Below, piece by piece: positions 1 to 12,170 of a DNA stretch of 64,000 nt. Source of the stretch: Amphirosellinia nigrospora (lineage: Eukaryota; Ascomycota; Sordariomycetes; Xylariales; Xylariaceae). Numbering within the stretch: the stretch's first letter is position 1; each line of letters begins with the position of its first letter. The translations under genes were made by a program, and so were the position numbers. Under the pieces are notes generated by a model. That model was not told the DNA's origin. It saw only the letters and a list, made by a program, of their open reading frames with translations, and did not search any database. The DNA lies in contig SCHM01000001.1 of the NCBI GenBank assembly GCA_004123355.1, forward strand, positions 10,860,193-10,924,192, in the 5' to 3' direction.

Positions 1-1156
1 CAGCCCAAGTAGGTAGCCAAAGTCGCATTGAAAGTTTAGGAGCGCAGGACCATATCTCCCCAGGTCCCTAGGTCCCTGTCCCCGAGGTGAGACTAGGTAA
101 TAATGTACCGTACCTACTCTGCATGTAGGATGCTGATCAGCCGAGCAGCTCTGCATTGCGTCGTTATCACCTCAGACCCCAAACATTACCTTGAATCGTC
201 TCTGGGGTCGAATGCAAATCGGCGTTCACAATAACACTGTTGAATATATACTACGATATTTTCTTGCGGAGAAGAATTCATGGCGGAGAACACCCGTAAC
301 GGTACGCGTGTAACTTAGGTGACTACCTAGAACTAGAACCGAAATTATCTAAGTAGGTAGGCATCTAAATATATGCTATTCTTATGCCAGCTTTACGTCG
401 TAGGTATCATGCCGTCCAGACCGTCTATCTTTCAAAAAAGCACCAACCCGACGGATGAGGGCACACATGTCAAGCCACCCCCAAAATTAGACGAACAATG
501 TGTTTACAAGAAAAGGCGGTCAACAACGAATACAACGAATGATGGTTTACGACAGCCACCAAGATAAAATAAGAGTGGCAAGTTCCAAGTACATGTAGAG
601 GAGTCCGAATTCTTTCTAGACTCGCAATGCAGCCAGTAGGCCAGTAGGTAGGCTGGGCATGTGCATTGCATGACAGTGCTAAAAATAGGTAGAGGGCATA
701 TCTTGCGATAGCAGTACCCGGGCATCTGCCCCTCACTAAGGTATGTACGGTATGTACCTCTAGAGCTTCAATGAAGTGGGGCGGGGTAGCACTCTCACAC
801 CGATCTACCTAAAGTATCGATGAGTCCACTACTTTACTAGCATCATTTCCAAGGTCTCTTTGCTCGTCGGCCGGCCGCTCCCGAAAAGGGTATAAGTCTA
901 GTAGGTATATATGCCTCGTCTGCGAACCAGCCTGTCAAACTAAGGTAGACTGCCTTAAATTGGTGTATTGGCACCTTGAAGGCTCATACGTGCCACCATC
1001 TCCTTCCCACGTTGCAACGCTCGATCCAAACCACAAGGCAGAAAGATCCGATTTCTCGAGAATCTACACACATAGGCGTCGAAGCTTCCCATCCCCAATC
1101 CAAACACTCATTACCTATCTCGAGCACGCCGATCCGCATAGCGAGACGCCGAGGCC
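1..1156. other. Gene-free 5' flank
   Basis: No reading frame here has recognisable protein content. The stretch is rich in AGGTA/TACCT words (for example near 350 and 640). The last few hundred bases presumably hold the promoter of the hydroxyisourate hydrolase gene; no clear TATA box was identified. Confidence 0.5.
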
Positions 1157-1549
1157 ATGGCCGGCGAGAAGGATCCTATAACCTGCCACGTGCTCGATAC
1201 GTCGGTAGGCAAGCCGGCAAAGGGAGTTCGTGTAAAGTTAGAGGGCGGTCACGCGCCTCTCAAGACCTTCGAGTCGCAGACCGACGACGACGGCCGCATC
1301 AAAGCATGGTTACCATACAGCAGTGCACACGAGGCCGGCGATGTGCCCACTTATGTGCTTGAAGACGTGCTGTCCGAGGTTGACGACAAATCAACGTGGA
1401 CCCTGCGCTTCGATACCGGCTCTTACTTCGGCGAGGGGAACACTTTCTTCCCTGAAGTTGTCGTCACGTTCGTTGTTGATAAGAGTCAGCACTATCATGT
1501 TCCGCTGCTGCTTTCACCCTACTCCTACAGCACCTACCGGGGGAGCTAG
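1157..1549 (+). CDS. 5-hydroxyisourate hydrolase (transthyretin-like)
   Basis: A 130-residue intronless frame that covers the whole family length. It hydrolyses 5-hydroxyisourate to OHCU in the urate-to-allantoin branch of purine breakdown. Seen directly: an N-terminal CHVLD block (residues about 10-14) with the family's first active-site His, an arginine in the TLRFDTG block (about residue 83), and the diagnostic C-terminal YRGS tetrapeptide at residues 127-130, which separates HIU hydrolases from animal transthyretins. The start is the first Met in frame and leaves the usual short leader. No peroxisomal C-terminal signal is visible because YRGS ends the protein. Neighbouring genes are not purine genes, so no cluster is implied. 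The frame is intact, unlike many others in this window. Confidence 0.93.
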   Translation: MAGEKDPITCHVLDTSVGKPAKGVRVKLEGGHAPLKTFESQTDDDGRIKAWLPYSSAHEAGDVPTYVLEDVLSEVDDKSTWTLRFDTGSYFGEGNTFFPEVVVTFVVDKSQHYHVPLLLSPYSYSTYRGS

Positions 1550-2312
1550 GTATACGGGTCAAGCTGCAAAAGAAAAATTCGCCCTACCATCGCAGTACCA
1601 AGGCATGGGGAGTCGGATAAGTAGGTGGCGAGGGCTAAGTCACGCAGTTTCCAGAACCTATAATTCATACAACCAGGCTTCTTTATGTCCATGACCTTAC
1701 TATGAAGAAACTCATCTATGGAATTGAGCTCATAGTGGTTGGTCATATCTTTCACGCTGTTAATTTGTTTAGCGAATACAAATCTGATTATAATCACGCC
1801 TTACAGCGGACATCTTTCAAAGGGACACTAAAACCGAGTGATTTCTTGCTAAATAGGGTCGGCTGCGCCAGTAACCCCCTGTGTCATTCTTCAAATGCCT
1901 CTCTTTTTGCTGCCTAAGTAGTTTATATCTGTTTCAAATGTCGTCTAGGATGAAACCACAGTTGAACAAGTAAAAGGTCTAGTCTTTATTGACACCGAGC
2001 TTCGTCTAAAACTGAAGGGAGCCCCTAATATGCTGGTCTTTCTTGAATTATAGTCAACAAGTTGCTCATAGTTACGGGGCTTTCATTCACATGTTTGATT
2101 GCAAGACACTAAGTGTCATGTATAATCAAGTCAGTGAAACGACCTAGCTATGTTATCAAACATACATACACATATATATATCACAGACTACTAATGTGCG
2201 CAGTTACCTCTCACTCAACCCACATCAACAAGTCAACCATCTATCATAACCTGATTTCGTACACACTTTCACACACATACTGCTATCCTCTTTTCCCTAA
2301 ACCTTAGTTCAT
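1550..2312. other. Intergenic, AT-rich
   Basis: Only short frames without recognisable content. A short CA/TA-rich stretch (acatacacatatatatat) lies near 2160. Confidence 0.5.
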
Positions 2313-3175
2313 CATGAGAACTCCTAACCAGCATCTTATTGCCACGTACAGGCCAGGGCTTCTTGACGATTTTCAGTCTGTCGACGACATGTCTAGAGCA
2401 CCCGTGTGGAGAACGGAGCCGGAAAACGGCGAGGCCATCCTACGACGATGCCCAAGAGCGTGATCGTCAAGTACCATTCCTACGGCAAACCATCAACAAC
2501 CCCAGAGAGCTATCTCTACCGGGACCATCTGTGACATTAGAGAGTCAGCTTACCACTCCAAACGTCCTCAGTAGTGCGAGAGCGATGAGAGTAGCGATGA
2601 ATTTGAACACATCTCTGCAGTTACGCCTGGAGGCCCCGAAAACGACCAGGGCGACAACGACTCATCTGACTCTAGCTCAGAGAGTTATTGTCCAACAACT
2701 TCTGACTCGGAAACCTTGAGTGATATGTCGTACCAATCGTCCTCAGAAGAGGATGCATGCCTGAGATACCTTTCCCATAACGGTATGATGTTTCCCCTAT
2801 TTATAACGCTCCTCTTACCCTCAATCATATTTCTACCCACCAACTTGACCCATTTTTCATCGAGCAAAAAGACTAACTTGTGTCAAGGTACCTTGAGAGG
2901 TATGGTCGACGGTGTACTGCGAGTTCACGCCGCAGCATAGCCCTTTGAATCTGCACGATGACTGGTATCCCTACGCGAGGTATCCGTTCAACTTCCAATG
3001 GAGCTGCTGTGGTGCCCGATGCAGCGAGCCACACTGCCTCCGTACCCCATCCCCGGCCTCGGATTTCATATTGCCAGATCCATTTCTTGCACTAATCTAC
3101 CATTCCATATCGAAACCAGCTCTTAGATGGTCGGGAATGACGATATTGCGAAGAAAAAAACATGTGAATAATTAG
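2313..3175 (+). pseudogene. Possible broken hypothetical ORF, acidic/serine-rich
   Basis: Not recognised. From an ATG at 2313 a 49-codon frame runs to a stop at about 2460. It continues in a second frame for about 30 residues if one base is added near 2452. Further on, 2584-2790 encodes a strongly acidic, serine-rich stretch (SDESSDEF, then DSSDSSSES), which looks like real disordered protein rather than chance. A possible intron (GT near 2782, AG near 2887) precedes a segment rich in Cys and Trp (2912-3175). No single frame joins the pieces. It could be a decayed gene, a gene broken by sequence errors, or chance. No function is proposed. Confidence 0.25.
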
Positions 3176-4278
3176 GGATACTCCTAAGGTTAGGCGAAAA
3201 GGGGTAATGCTGGTCTGATAGGCTGAGGCTATTTCCTCTGATACCTTAGCGATGTCCAGATAAATCATTAGACACGCGATTCATAGCTCTCGTTCTATCA
3301 ACACCAAATAAAATATCACCATGCCTGATTCCTCGCTTAGAAATATCCGCTTCCTGCACGTACTCATGATAGCATCTCAATAGTCATATTCATTCGCTTC
3401 CTCTCAGAATATGCTGCATAGCTTACCCGGGAGACATGGAAGTCGGTGTTGTGTTACCTTAATTGAAATAATAACTGTATGATTTCCTACTAGATCGAAG
3501 CACAACAGTGAGCTAGTCAGGGATACTTCCCCAGCAGATCTCTTTGGCAACATATCAGTACTTGTCACGATCCTCGCGAGGGGATAGGGTGTAAACATCT
3601 GTTGTTGCACAGAGGACCAGTGAAGTCATCTCCGTGGGCTCTACGTGACTATATGGCTATATACGAGGAGTTTCTTTGTCTAACCGGTCTCTGACCCCTG
3701 TTCCTGGCAGTACTACATGCTATAATTAGTATTAAAGACATTAAGCATGTTTATCTTGAACGTGTGGTCCTAGTGAGCCTCCGACCTATTAATGCCGAGA
3801 ATTTTCACCATTTCTAGATGCTCTTTGACAGAAACAATCACGAGGAGAGGCTTATGTGATCTTGTGTCAGGGGCCATTTACTTGGGCGAGCCAGAACGTA
3901 AGATCCCGTCGGATCACTTAGGTATTAGCCAACCCAACTACTTAAGTGATTATCATAGGTCACCCTGATTGTAGTCGCATGCCCCTTTGGTGCCAGTAAG
4001 AACACGCGCTCGTACAGCGTAGGTTCAGTCTAGATAATGATGTTACAAAAATTATCTGTGAATAAGGGGCTTGTCATTGCGATGGTTCGACTCCCGACCC
4101 CACAATCTCCAACACTGCCCGCGAATACCTAACCCACCGGCTACGGAGGGAGGGTAATCTTAGCTGATCTTACTAATATAAGATAACTGCTTACTTTTCG
4201 AAGCATGCCTGTGTCTAACCGAACTTCCCTCGCAACACAAATTTACTATAAAGTGTTGAATAATCGAGGGTAGTAAGA
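3176..4278. other. Intergenic
   Basis: No supported gene. A GGTTCGA-like word at 4085 is not part of a tRNA, because no pairing T-stem can be drawn. Confidence 0.5.
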
Positions 4279-5431
4279 ATGGCTACGTCTGATCGCATAG
4301 ACGTACTTTTGTATGGGCTCGGCGCGTAAGTTTGTCCCAATCGCAGTAGACGTGGCTTATGTAGTAAGGAGACATCAGCATCGGGTCCTTTTATGCATTC
4401 ATCCCAGTCGCACTGAAAATGTACGATTGACAGTAGTTGCTCGATCGAACTACGACGCTGTGAGCAGAAACGGTCTCACTATTTCCAGTGTTAATCACGG
4501 GATCACACAGTCAACCCTATAAAGGTATTGAATCCATTATAATCAACACTTGGTATTCGATTCAGTTTACCAGCACTGACGCGCGGGAGCAGTGGTGAAA
4601 ACTCCGGCGAAGCCCAATGCACTTTCGACTACATAGTTTGCGCCCACAAGGCAATCGATCAAGCTTCGGTTCCTCAACAACTTGCACCGGCTGTGGACGA
4701 GAAGAAAACTACAATTGTGATCATACAAAACGGTGTCGGGAATGAAGAGCCATTCCGCCAGGCCTTTCCAGGAGCCTCGATACTATCCTGTGTGGTTCGT
4801 AAACGATTATCTACTTCGCCTGCATTGCCGATACTGACTGGACCCGATGTTACTAGACCTGGGTTGGAGCCCGTCAAACCGAGCCTGGTATGATCGTTCA
4901 TATTAAATCCGAGGACTTGCAGATCGGCATATTCCGCAATAATACAATTGAGGAATCATTGGAGAAACAACGACTAGCCAAATTCGCTACCTTGTTGACA
5001 CAAGGGAAGACAGTCTTCCAGGTCGTACCGAACATACAGGTTCAGAGATGGGAAAAGGTAGTTTGGAATGTGGCTTGGAACTCGCTGACGACATTAACCA
5101 TGCTGGACACACACAGCTGGCTCAGTTCCTCTCCTGGTGCGACCCCTCTAACCGGAGGTTGATGCACGAGGTCATCAATGTAGCCCAAAAATGCGAGGTG
5201 CCGGTCGAACACAGTTTGGTTGATACCCTGATTGACAGGATCCTCAGCTTGCCTCCTATAGGAAGTAGTATGCAAGTTGATGCGAAGAACGAAAAGCCTA
5301 TGGAAGTTGAAGTAATTCTTGGGTATCCCGTAAGAAAGGGCAAAGAGTTGGGCGTTGATATACCTACTCTAGAAACTCTCTACGTCGTTCTAACTGGGAT
5401 GAACCAGAGATTTTTAACCGCAGCTACGTAG
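4279..5431 (+). CDS. Ketopantoate reductase (ApbA/PanE)-like, disrupted
   Basis: The family reduces 2-dehydropantoate to pantoate with NADPH, but fungal genomes carry many paralogues of unknown substrate. Exon 1 (4279-4325) ends in the Rossmann motif YGLGA. A 53-bp intron (4326-4378) restores GxGxxG as GLGAIGSFYAF, then VVARSNYDAV follows. Downstream come the family block CAHKAID (about 4640), QNGVGNE, a second intron (4795-4856) joining SCVTWVGARQ, then SEDLQIG, the catalytic-domain block WNVAWNSLTTLT and the C-terminal VRKGKELG. The frame is broken near 4607 and near 5153, each consistent with one lost base. An in-frame TAA also lies at 4520-4522, before a region where an intron might lie. 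It is convergent with the b2-type dehydrogenase. Either a pseudogene or a gene with consensus errors. Confidence 0.72.
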
Positions 5432-5707
5432 TAACTATAGTCAATATTAGTGAACTATAGCAAATCGCGCGTGTGAAAAATTCCTCCCCGGTTTTCTATT
5501 TATTGTACATGTGTACATTAAGATCTGACCCTCGTGAGATATTACACTTTGTTGGGGCGGGCATCACCTTGTACCTTATAGTTCCCGTATCTAGCTGCAG
5601 CGAAATATGAATAAAAATGGTTTTTACTTACTAGTTAACGCGTAAGGAATGAACTGGATTAGCCCTTTTTCGGAATTCAAGTCTAGGCCTCTGGTAACTT
5701 TTACAAT

Positions 5708-7166
5708 CTACAGTTTGATACGTCGAGACATTTCGCTCTCAGCACGCTCGCTATTGATCATCTCCGGTACCAGCTCTTCAACAGTCACGGCTCCAGCGAA
5801 AGCCATACTAGTCTCGATCTCGTTCCGAAACATCTGTATCAACCGCACTACGCCGGCCTCGCCGTAATTAGCCGTCATGGAATATAGAGAGGGGCGCCCA
5901 ATCCCAACGGCCGAAGCGCCGAGCGCCAGCGCTTTGAGAACATCGGTTCCCCGCCGAATCCCGCCGTCTAGAAAGACTTGGAACTTATCGCGGATCTCAC
6001 GGGCGAGAAGATGCGGTGCGTGCTTTCGGACCTCCAGCAGTGTGATGATCGGGGCTTGCGCAGTATCGAGCGATCGCCCACCATGGTTGGACAGCACGAT
6101 CCCCTGGACTCCGTGATCGTATGCAAGCATAGCATCTTCGACGGTCTGAACTCCCTTCAACACTAGAGGCATTGAAGTCGTCTCCCGTATCCGCTTCAGA
6201 TCTTCCCAGCTTAGCAGAGGGTTCAGCAGCCCAGCTGAAGCTGCTTTGGCCACGCCAGCTGCTACGCCCGGGTTATCGGTGATCTTGATTCTCTCATCCT
6301 TCTCACGTCTGCCGATGACAGGAGAATCTACAGTCAGAAACAGCGCACCGGCCCCCAAGGCCTCTAGCTTCTTGATCATTTCCTGAGCTTTCGTCCGTTC
6401 CCGAGTGGTATACAGTTGGAAAAACAGCGGTTGGCTAGGTTTAGATCGAGCTGCGAACACGCTTTCATGTGCGGCTGTGGTGGGTATGCAGTATAGGACA
6501 CCTTCTTTGCCGGCTGCGCAGGCAAGGACTGACTCAGCATTACGATGTGCGTATCGACCTAGACCCGTCGGACTAATGTAGATAGGAAGTGACGAAGAAT
6601 ATCCTAGTATTTTGACGGCCGCAGAAACTGGTTCGACACGACGAAGAATACGAGGTCGGAACGTAATCATTGTGAACAAACGACGTGTGTCCATGAGACT
6701 CACTTCATCCTCAGCCCCTCCGGCATAGTATGCCCAACCGGTGGGAGTCAGATACTGCTTTGCGACCTTCTCAAAGTCATCCACGTTAACCACTGAAGCT
6801 AGAGGAGGGTATGGTGGGTTGGTAGACGTCGCTTGGGTCGAAGCTTTCGCCTCTTGCCGTAGCTCTGGCAAACTACCAGGTCGGATGTCGCCAAGACATT
6901 TAGTTGGTGGTAATGTTTTGCTAATCAATTCGGGATCGTGGACCTCATCGTAAGCCTTCGTAGCATCTCGACCAGAATACCTGGAAATAACACCAGCGCC
7001 ACCTGGGTGGTTCTCAAGGAATTCTATTCTCAATCAGCGATTTGCCGGCATCTACAATCAGAATAATGCATCTACCTGAGACATCCCATACTTTTCCATT
7101 GATCACCACCCAGCAGTCATCTTCGGTTTTATGTTTTGCAACTTCTGCGCCGTCAACAACTGTCAT
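5708..7166 (-). CDS. Flavocytochrome b2-type FMN alpha-hydroxy acid dehydrogenase (L-lactate dehydrogenase-like)
   Basis: Two exons: 7166-7076 and 7023-5708, with a 52-bp intron (GTAGAT...ATAG) that restores the frame, giving about 468 residues. The N-terminal cytochrome b5 domain (residues 1-70) has the heme-binding HPGG. The C-terminal FMN TIM barrel (about 100-460) shows TGWAYYAGGAEDE, the PTGLG strand, the active-site block SNHGGRSLD with the proton-abstracting His, and the flavin-phosphate loop DGGIRRGTD. The family oxidises L-lactate or other 2-hydroxy acids and passes electrons to cytochrome c, usually in the mitochondrial intermembrane space. No clear presequence is seen, so location is uncertain. 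The exact substrate cannot be read from sequence. The frame is intact. Confidence 0.9.
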
Positions 7167-10100
7167 CTCGGTAATCTTAGTTTCTAAACGTATAATTCTT
7201 GGTGCACTTGAAGCAAAAAGGTAGATTTAGCTGATACGTAGACTTCTACTGAGTCGTCCCTAGGGGCCTTGTATGTAGTCTAACTCGAGTGTTCACCCGC
7301 AGGGGGCTATACATTCTGACAGCGATCCACCAGAACAGTGACCAACGCTGGCGAATCGGACCTCAAGCGGCGAGAATATCAGGTCGCGGAATTACATACT
7401 GTAGTTTTTGATAATATGGCAGGTATTGAGTATAATGTTAATTCTTCTATTACCCCCTCTTAAGTAGGAACGAGCTAAGAAATCATCCCCTTAACGAGGA
7501 ATTTGCTGGCAATAATCTATGCACTCATTGTCTACAGCTTCCTCGATAGAGTTTAAGCACGCGAACAACTAGGACCCTAGCTCAATTGCCCCGCTCATAT
7601 CAACAGGGTCTAAAACAGGGGAAACAGGAGAACCCAAACGCTAGAGTCGTATTTGCCGGTAGGACATATGGAGCAGTTGGGGGTCATTAGTAACTTACCT
7701 GTAGGTTGGTACTATCTTGTCTAGTCTTCTTGGAGATGATGAAGGAAGTTCAATCAGTCATGGTTTATCACTGCACTTCAATAAGTTTGTGATGTAGTTA
7801 AGAGAAACATGAGAGCCTCTCAGCTATCAATACACATATTGCATCACATCTGGGAATAAGGACTGTGGCCCAAGATTAGTCATGGCATATGAGATACTAT
7901 GCGCTTAAGGACCAGTCAGGGCCCTTCTTATATTCTTTTATTGTAGGATAAAGATCGACTCAAAGATAATAGTCTAACTTGATCATATTGTGATATGAAT
8001 AAATGAGTCAGCCTCTCGAATTAGAGCAGATGAAGATGTGCCACAAGAGCTCAGATAGAGCGCTTGAAATTAGTTCAAATTGAATAATAATCAACTAAGG
8101 TGCCGAAGGTGTTATGAAGATCTAAGTTCCTATTCTTTAGGCAAGAGGATTTCGTGCCCTTTTATGCTCGAATTTCCTCTCAGCTTTCGGTAATTAACTA
8201 AAACTCGCCATAGTTTCGTATGACTGCTTCAGTCTTATAGGTGGTATTTACCGAGCTCCGTGTTAGAACCGTGTGACACTGTCTCCATGCTGGATCTGTG
8301 TAACAAGATGCCAGAACCCATGCGAGGTTAAAAGACCCAATTAGAACACCAATATTTAGGGATGCTCTACGATCTATTACTAAAAGGTATGTTGACAACC
8401 CTTTCGGCAGCCATATCAGATAAATTCCATTATCATATAGTGTAATCAGAGCAACCAAGCACATAAAGATTGGAGTATTTAAATGAGGCCACACCGATAA
8501 TTATATCATATAACCTTTATTTCATGTTACAGGTTACCTACTGATGCTTTCATGTGCCACTGATTCGCTTATTGAATGATTCTTACTGGTATATGTGCTT
8601 ACCTAGGTACCTAAGTTAGGTATGTAGTTAGGTTATACGGGGGCAGCGGGAAGTATGTAGGTGGATTATATCATGCCCCTCCTGCGACAGGTGACCAACC
8701 TCGGTACTATTAAGCGCTGCTGCATCTCCCTACATACATTCCTAAGTGCCTATATTGCCTTGAAATTTAGGATCATGAGTTGGAGATGGCGTGTTACATT
8801 ACATCACAGCATCGCAGACTCATGCTCCAAGTTTAGGTTATACTACAGGCTGCAGGTGCACGACATTACGAGATACCTAGTCTAAGCTGCCACGCATACT
8901 GCTACACACGCTGCATACGCGAACATCGTATGTCTCTGATCGGTTGCTATCGCGCAGCCGCCAACTTCCTTTAGGTAAAATCGAAGTAGCTAATAGGCGA
9001 ACGGATGTAAGAATGAGGAGTAGTAAAGGGATATCGGCCCGATGCAATACGTAAATAAATAGTGTAAATAGTCTATCCAGATAATGCATCAGCACGATTC
9101 TTATATGATGCTAATAGATTCATAAACGGCCCTACCGTTACTATAATCGCGACAACGATTCAATAGTCTCTTGGATATATAACTTTGCCCGGATTCCATG
9201 CGAGACTGATTGACTGACTAATTGCTTAATACACGCGCGCCTACAAGACATGTAAGATGTGGAAAGCTCTATGTTAATGTAGCGAGAACCAAGACAGGAC
9301 TAGCAGCCCGTTAACCCACCGTACGATCTGCATACCATTGTAAGTTCTTCTCCAATGGGGCAGAGCGACATCGGAAGTTAGATAGCCCCGATATCACCTA
9401 ATAATAATTAGGTACCTAGGTTGATACCACCGTACAGCGAAGAGACAATCTGACCTGCTGATCCATGAGATAGAGAGCCGCAACGGATAATGACTGCCTA
9501 CCTAGTGTAAGAAAAAGGTACGTATCTAATGTAAGACGCCTTGGCCACTATAAAATGGGGTGATTGGATACTCGATACTACATTCTCCTGGTGGAAGTTT
9601 TGGCTGGAATCAACAACTATCCATAGAGGTTAGCATCTTGATGGGTTACGTGGGGTCAGAAGCGACCATTCCCCTGTCCTTTAGGTGCCGTGTAGCCCTA
9701 CCTAGGTACTAATGTAGAAGATCCCCGTTACCGTTACACTCGTCTCACTGGACTACCCATATTTAATACAGTAGCAGCATGACACGTGGGAGATAGTAAC
9801 TATGCAGGAGCGAAAGTTATGTATGCAATGTACCAAGTCTACTTAACCTACCTTAGGTACCTTGAGTGATGCGTGGTGGGACTCTCTTTCCCCCACATAC
9901 AAAAACGAATGCGGCGTTCTCCGTCTATCGTAAAAGGAAGGAAGGAAGACGAGAGATGCTCGAACGGAGAAATAACAATAGAGACGAGCTTAATAGTTGG
10001 TAAGAGATACCTAGCAAGACAGGCAGCAGTCACATTCGGCCGGTTGCTCAATCGGTCAGCTGGTTGGCTGTCCTACTCGTTGTCTCGAGCTAATCCTTGT

Positions 10101-10279
10101 CCATTATCGACTTCGAAGAGTCCTCATTAATAAGACCATCTACCCATTTATCGAACTAACAGCCGACAAGAAGAAACACCATCTCTTACTTCCTTTCGTC
10201 TTGACCGCCGTATTCATTTTAGATACTCTATTCATTCAGCTGGCACCCGACTCCTCCACTCTACAATAGAAACGGCAAC
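7167..10279. other. 3.1-kb gene-free stretch
   Basis: No frame over 100 codons and none with family features. The DNA is AT-rich, with clusters of TACCTAGGTA-type words near 8600-8640, 9405-9425, 9695-9710 and 9845-9865. The last 200 bases are C/T-rich, as in filamentous-fungal core promoters, and lead into the aldolase gene. Confidence 0.55.
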
Positions 10280-11212
10280 ATGCCTCCATCCACTACCTTG
10301 ACGCCGGGGTTCTATGTCCCAACTGTCGCCTTCTTCACACCCGAAGACACAGTCGATGAGTCGACGACTTCTCAACATGCTCTTCGTCTGGCCAAAGCCG
10401 GGGTCACTGGCATTGTCACGCATGGGTCTAACGGCGAGGCCGTCCACCTAGATCATCAAGAACGGTCTCTCATCACCAGACTCACTCGCAGCGCCCTTGA
10501 CGATGCCGGCTACACCAGCATGCCTCTCATTGTCGGCTGCGGTGCTCAGAGTACAAGGGAGACCATTCAACTTTGCAAGGAAGCGGCAGCCGCAGGAGGC
10601 ACTCACGTCCTTCTTTTGCCTCCTGCTTATTATGGCGGTCTTTTAACGACTGACCTCATCAAGGCCCACTTCCGAGACGTCGCCGACGCCTCGCCCATCC
10701 CCATTCTCATTTATAATTACCCTCCTGCCTGTGGCGGCCTCGATCTCAGTTCAGATGTCATCCTCAACCTAGCTGAGCACCCGAATATTCAAGGCGTCAA
10801 GCTAACCTGTGGCAACACTGGAAAGCTTGCCCGCATCGTTGCTGGCACAAGCGGCACCGACTTCCGCACTTTTGGTGGTAGTGCCGACTTTACTATACAG
10901 ACCTTAGCCGTCGGCGGTCACGGTATTATAGGGGGTCTAGGCAATGTTGCACCGGCGGCGTGTCTGGAAGTCATCAAGCTGTGGGATGGCGGCAAGCAGG
11001 ATAGTGCGCGGGAGATGCAGAGAATTGTGGCGAGGGGAGACTGGACAGCTATTCAGGGTGGCTTCGTCTCTGTCAAGGTTGCGCTACAGAAGTACTTTGG
11101 CTATGGCGGAGCACCGAGGAAGCCGTGCGCTTTGCCAGAAGGCGTAAAGCTAGCAGAGCAAGAAAAGGGGTTCGTGGAGTTGGTAGAAACGGAAAAGAGC
11201 TTAGTGAAATAA
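10280..11212 (+). CDS. DHDPS/NAL-family 2-keto-3-deoxy sugar-acid aldolase
   Basis: Intact, intronless, 310 residues, the usual length for class I pyruvate-type aldolases of the DapA superfamily. Fungal members include L-threo-3-deoxy-hexulosonate aldolase of galacturonate breakdown and other 2-keto-3-deoxy-acid aldolases; the products are pyruvate plus an aldehyde. Visible: the substrate-carboxylate loop THGSNGEA (residues about 48-55), the catalytic Tyr block LIYNYPP (about 143-149) and the Schiff-base lysine in GVKLTCG (about 172-178). It lies on the same accessory stretch as a D-galactonate dehydratase and a KduD-like SDR, which suggests a shared sugar-acid route. The exact substrate is inference. 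Confidence 0.86.
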   Translation: MPPSTTLTPGFYVPTVAFFTPEDTVDESTTSQHALRLAKAGVTGIVTHGSNGEAVHLDHQERSLITRLTRSALDDAGYTSMPLIVGCGAQSTRETIQLCKEAAAAGGTHVLLLPPAYYGGLLTTDLIKAHFRDVADASPIPILIYNYPPACGGLDLSSDVILNLAEHPNIQGVKLTCGNTGKLARIVAGTSGTDFRTFGGSADFTIQTLAVGGHGIIGGLGNVAPAACLEVIKLWDGGKQDSAREMQRIVARGDWTAIQGGFVSVKVALQKYFGYGGAPRKPCALPEGVKLAEQEKGFVELVETEKSLVK

Positions 11213-11930
11213 AGTACACAATGTTGAGACACAGATAACCTACATGAAACATACAAAATGTAAAGATAATATGAATTCCAATGTGAAGTGGCGTAGTGAT
11301 CATTGTCTTTACGCGTTCAAGTATACATGACCGGTCGCAGCTTCATGCTGGTATACTATATAAGATGACGGCGGAATGCACTTAGCTTCACGGTTACTTT
11401 TCAGCCTCCAGGACTCACAACTCTATCGGGAAAGCATATACTGTAGAGGAGTAAAATTTAATTATGTCCGGAGGGTAAGAAAAGAGCAGTGCTTTATTCA
11501 GTTAAAAGATCTACTAGGCAGCTACCTACCTGCAGGCTGGCTTGATAACTAATGTCCCACCTCAAAGTTATGACATGGCTACATCGCTTTCATTATAATC
11601 GTTCCATCTCACAGAGTAGAAAAGTATGTCGAAAAATAGAAACGTATAGCTTAACTTCTTAAGCTTCGCTTTCCATCTTACACTTAATTTACGTCGTAAA
11701 TACCTGTTCGAGGGAAGCAAAGCTTTCCAATTAATACGTACATATACTTTTGTAGCAAGGGTAAGACCTAAACCTAGTCTTCCCGGAAACATCATCAACG
11801 AGTACAATTGAACCATTAGCACTTTCCCCTTTTGCAATTGCAAATAGAATTCACCCAACAGTGTCACTTCTCAACACCATTGATCGTCATTCATCTTCAT
11901 TTTCATGGTCTGTTGGTGATCCAATGCTAT
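11213..11930. other. Intergenic
   Basis: AT-rich; no supported gene. It holds the 3' ends of the aldolase gene and, on the other strand, of the small Cys-rich ORF. Confidence 0.5.
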
Positions 11931-12170
11931 TTATCTACGATTGCGAGACATTTCATCCTTCCCCTCGCGCACCATGTGTTTCGTACACATGTGGGCCGAG
12001 TCGCCTAGCCGTTTTTGGGTTACTGGGGTGCATTTGACATTTGTTCCAATTCTTTCTGGACATTGACGAAATTCTTCGTACTTTTTGCAACCGCAGGTAT
12101 ACATGCGATAATCCTGCTCACACATGTTGTCTTGGATATTCGTCAGCCGAAGTGCGTTCTTGGGAAACAT
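11931..12170 (-). CDS. Small Cys-rich hypothetical protein
   Basis: A 79-codon frame; an internal Met (ATG at 12125-12123) would leave 64 residues. Cysteines and histidines are regularly placed: MCEQ, then YTCGC, FRQCPER, VKCTPV and HMCTKH. This resembles the short fungal proteins that open with an aromatic-CGC block and end C-x2-H, so a zinc site is plausible. An upstream 91-codon frame (12458-12183) lies in the same phase and is separated by a single TAA. A GTAAGC at the junction could be an intron donor, but no acceptor was found that keeps the downstream phase. The longer fusion is therefore not claimed. No function is known. Confidence 0.5.
   Translation of the reverse strand: MFPKNALRLTNIQDNMCEQDYRMYTCGCKKYEEFRQCPERIGTNVKCTPVTQKRLGDSAHMCTKHMVREGKDEMSRNRR

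Noticed and set aside
4070-4110. tRNA-like GGTTCGACTCC
   Set aside because: The T-stem does not pair, and no A box or acceptor stem is found at the right distance.
8198-8494. 98-codon minus-strand frame
   Set aside because: Hydrophobic but without a family motif, promoter or splice context; likely chance in AT-rich DNA.
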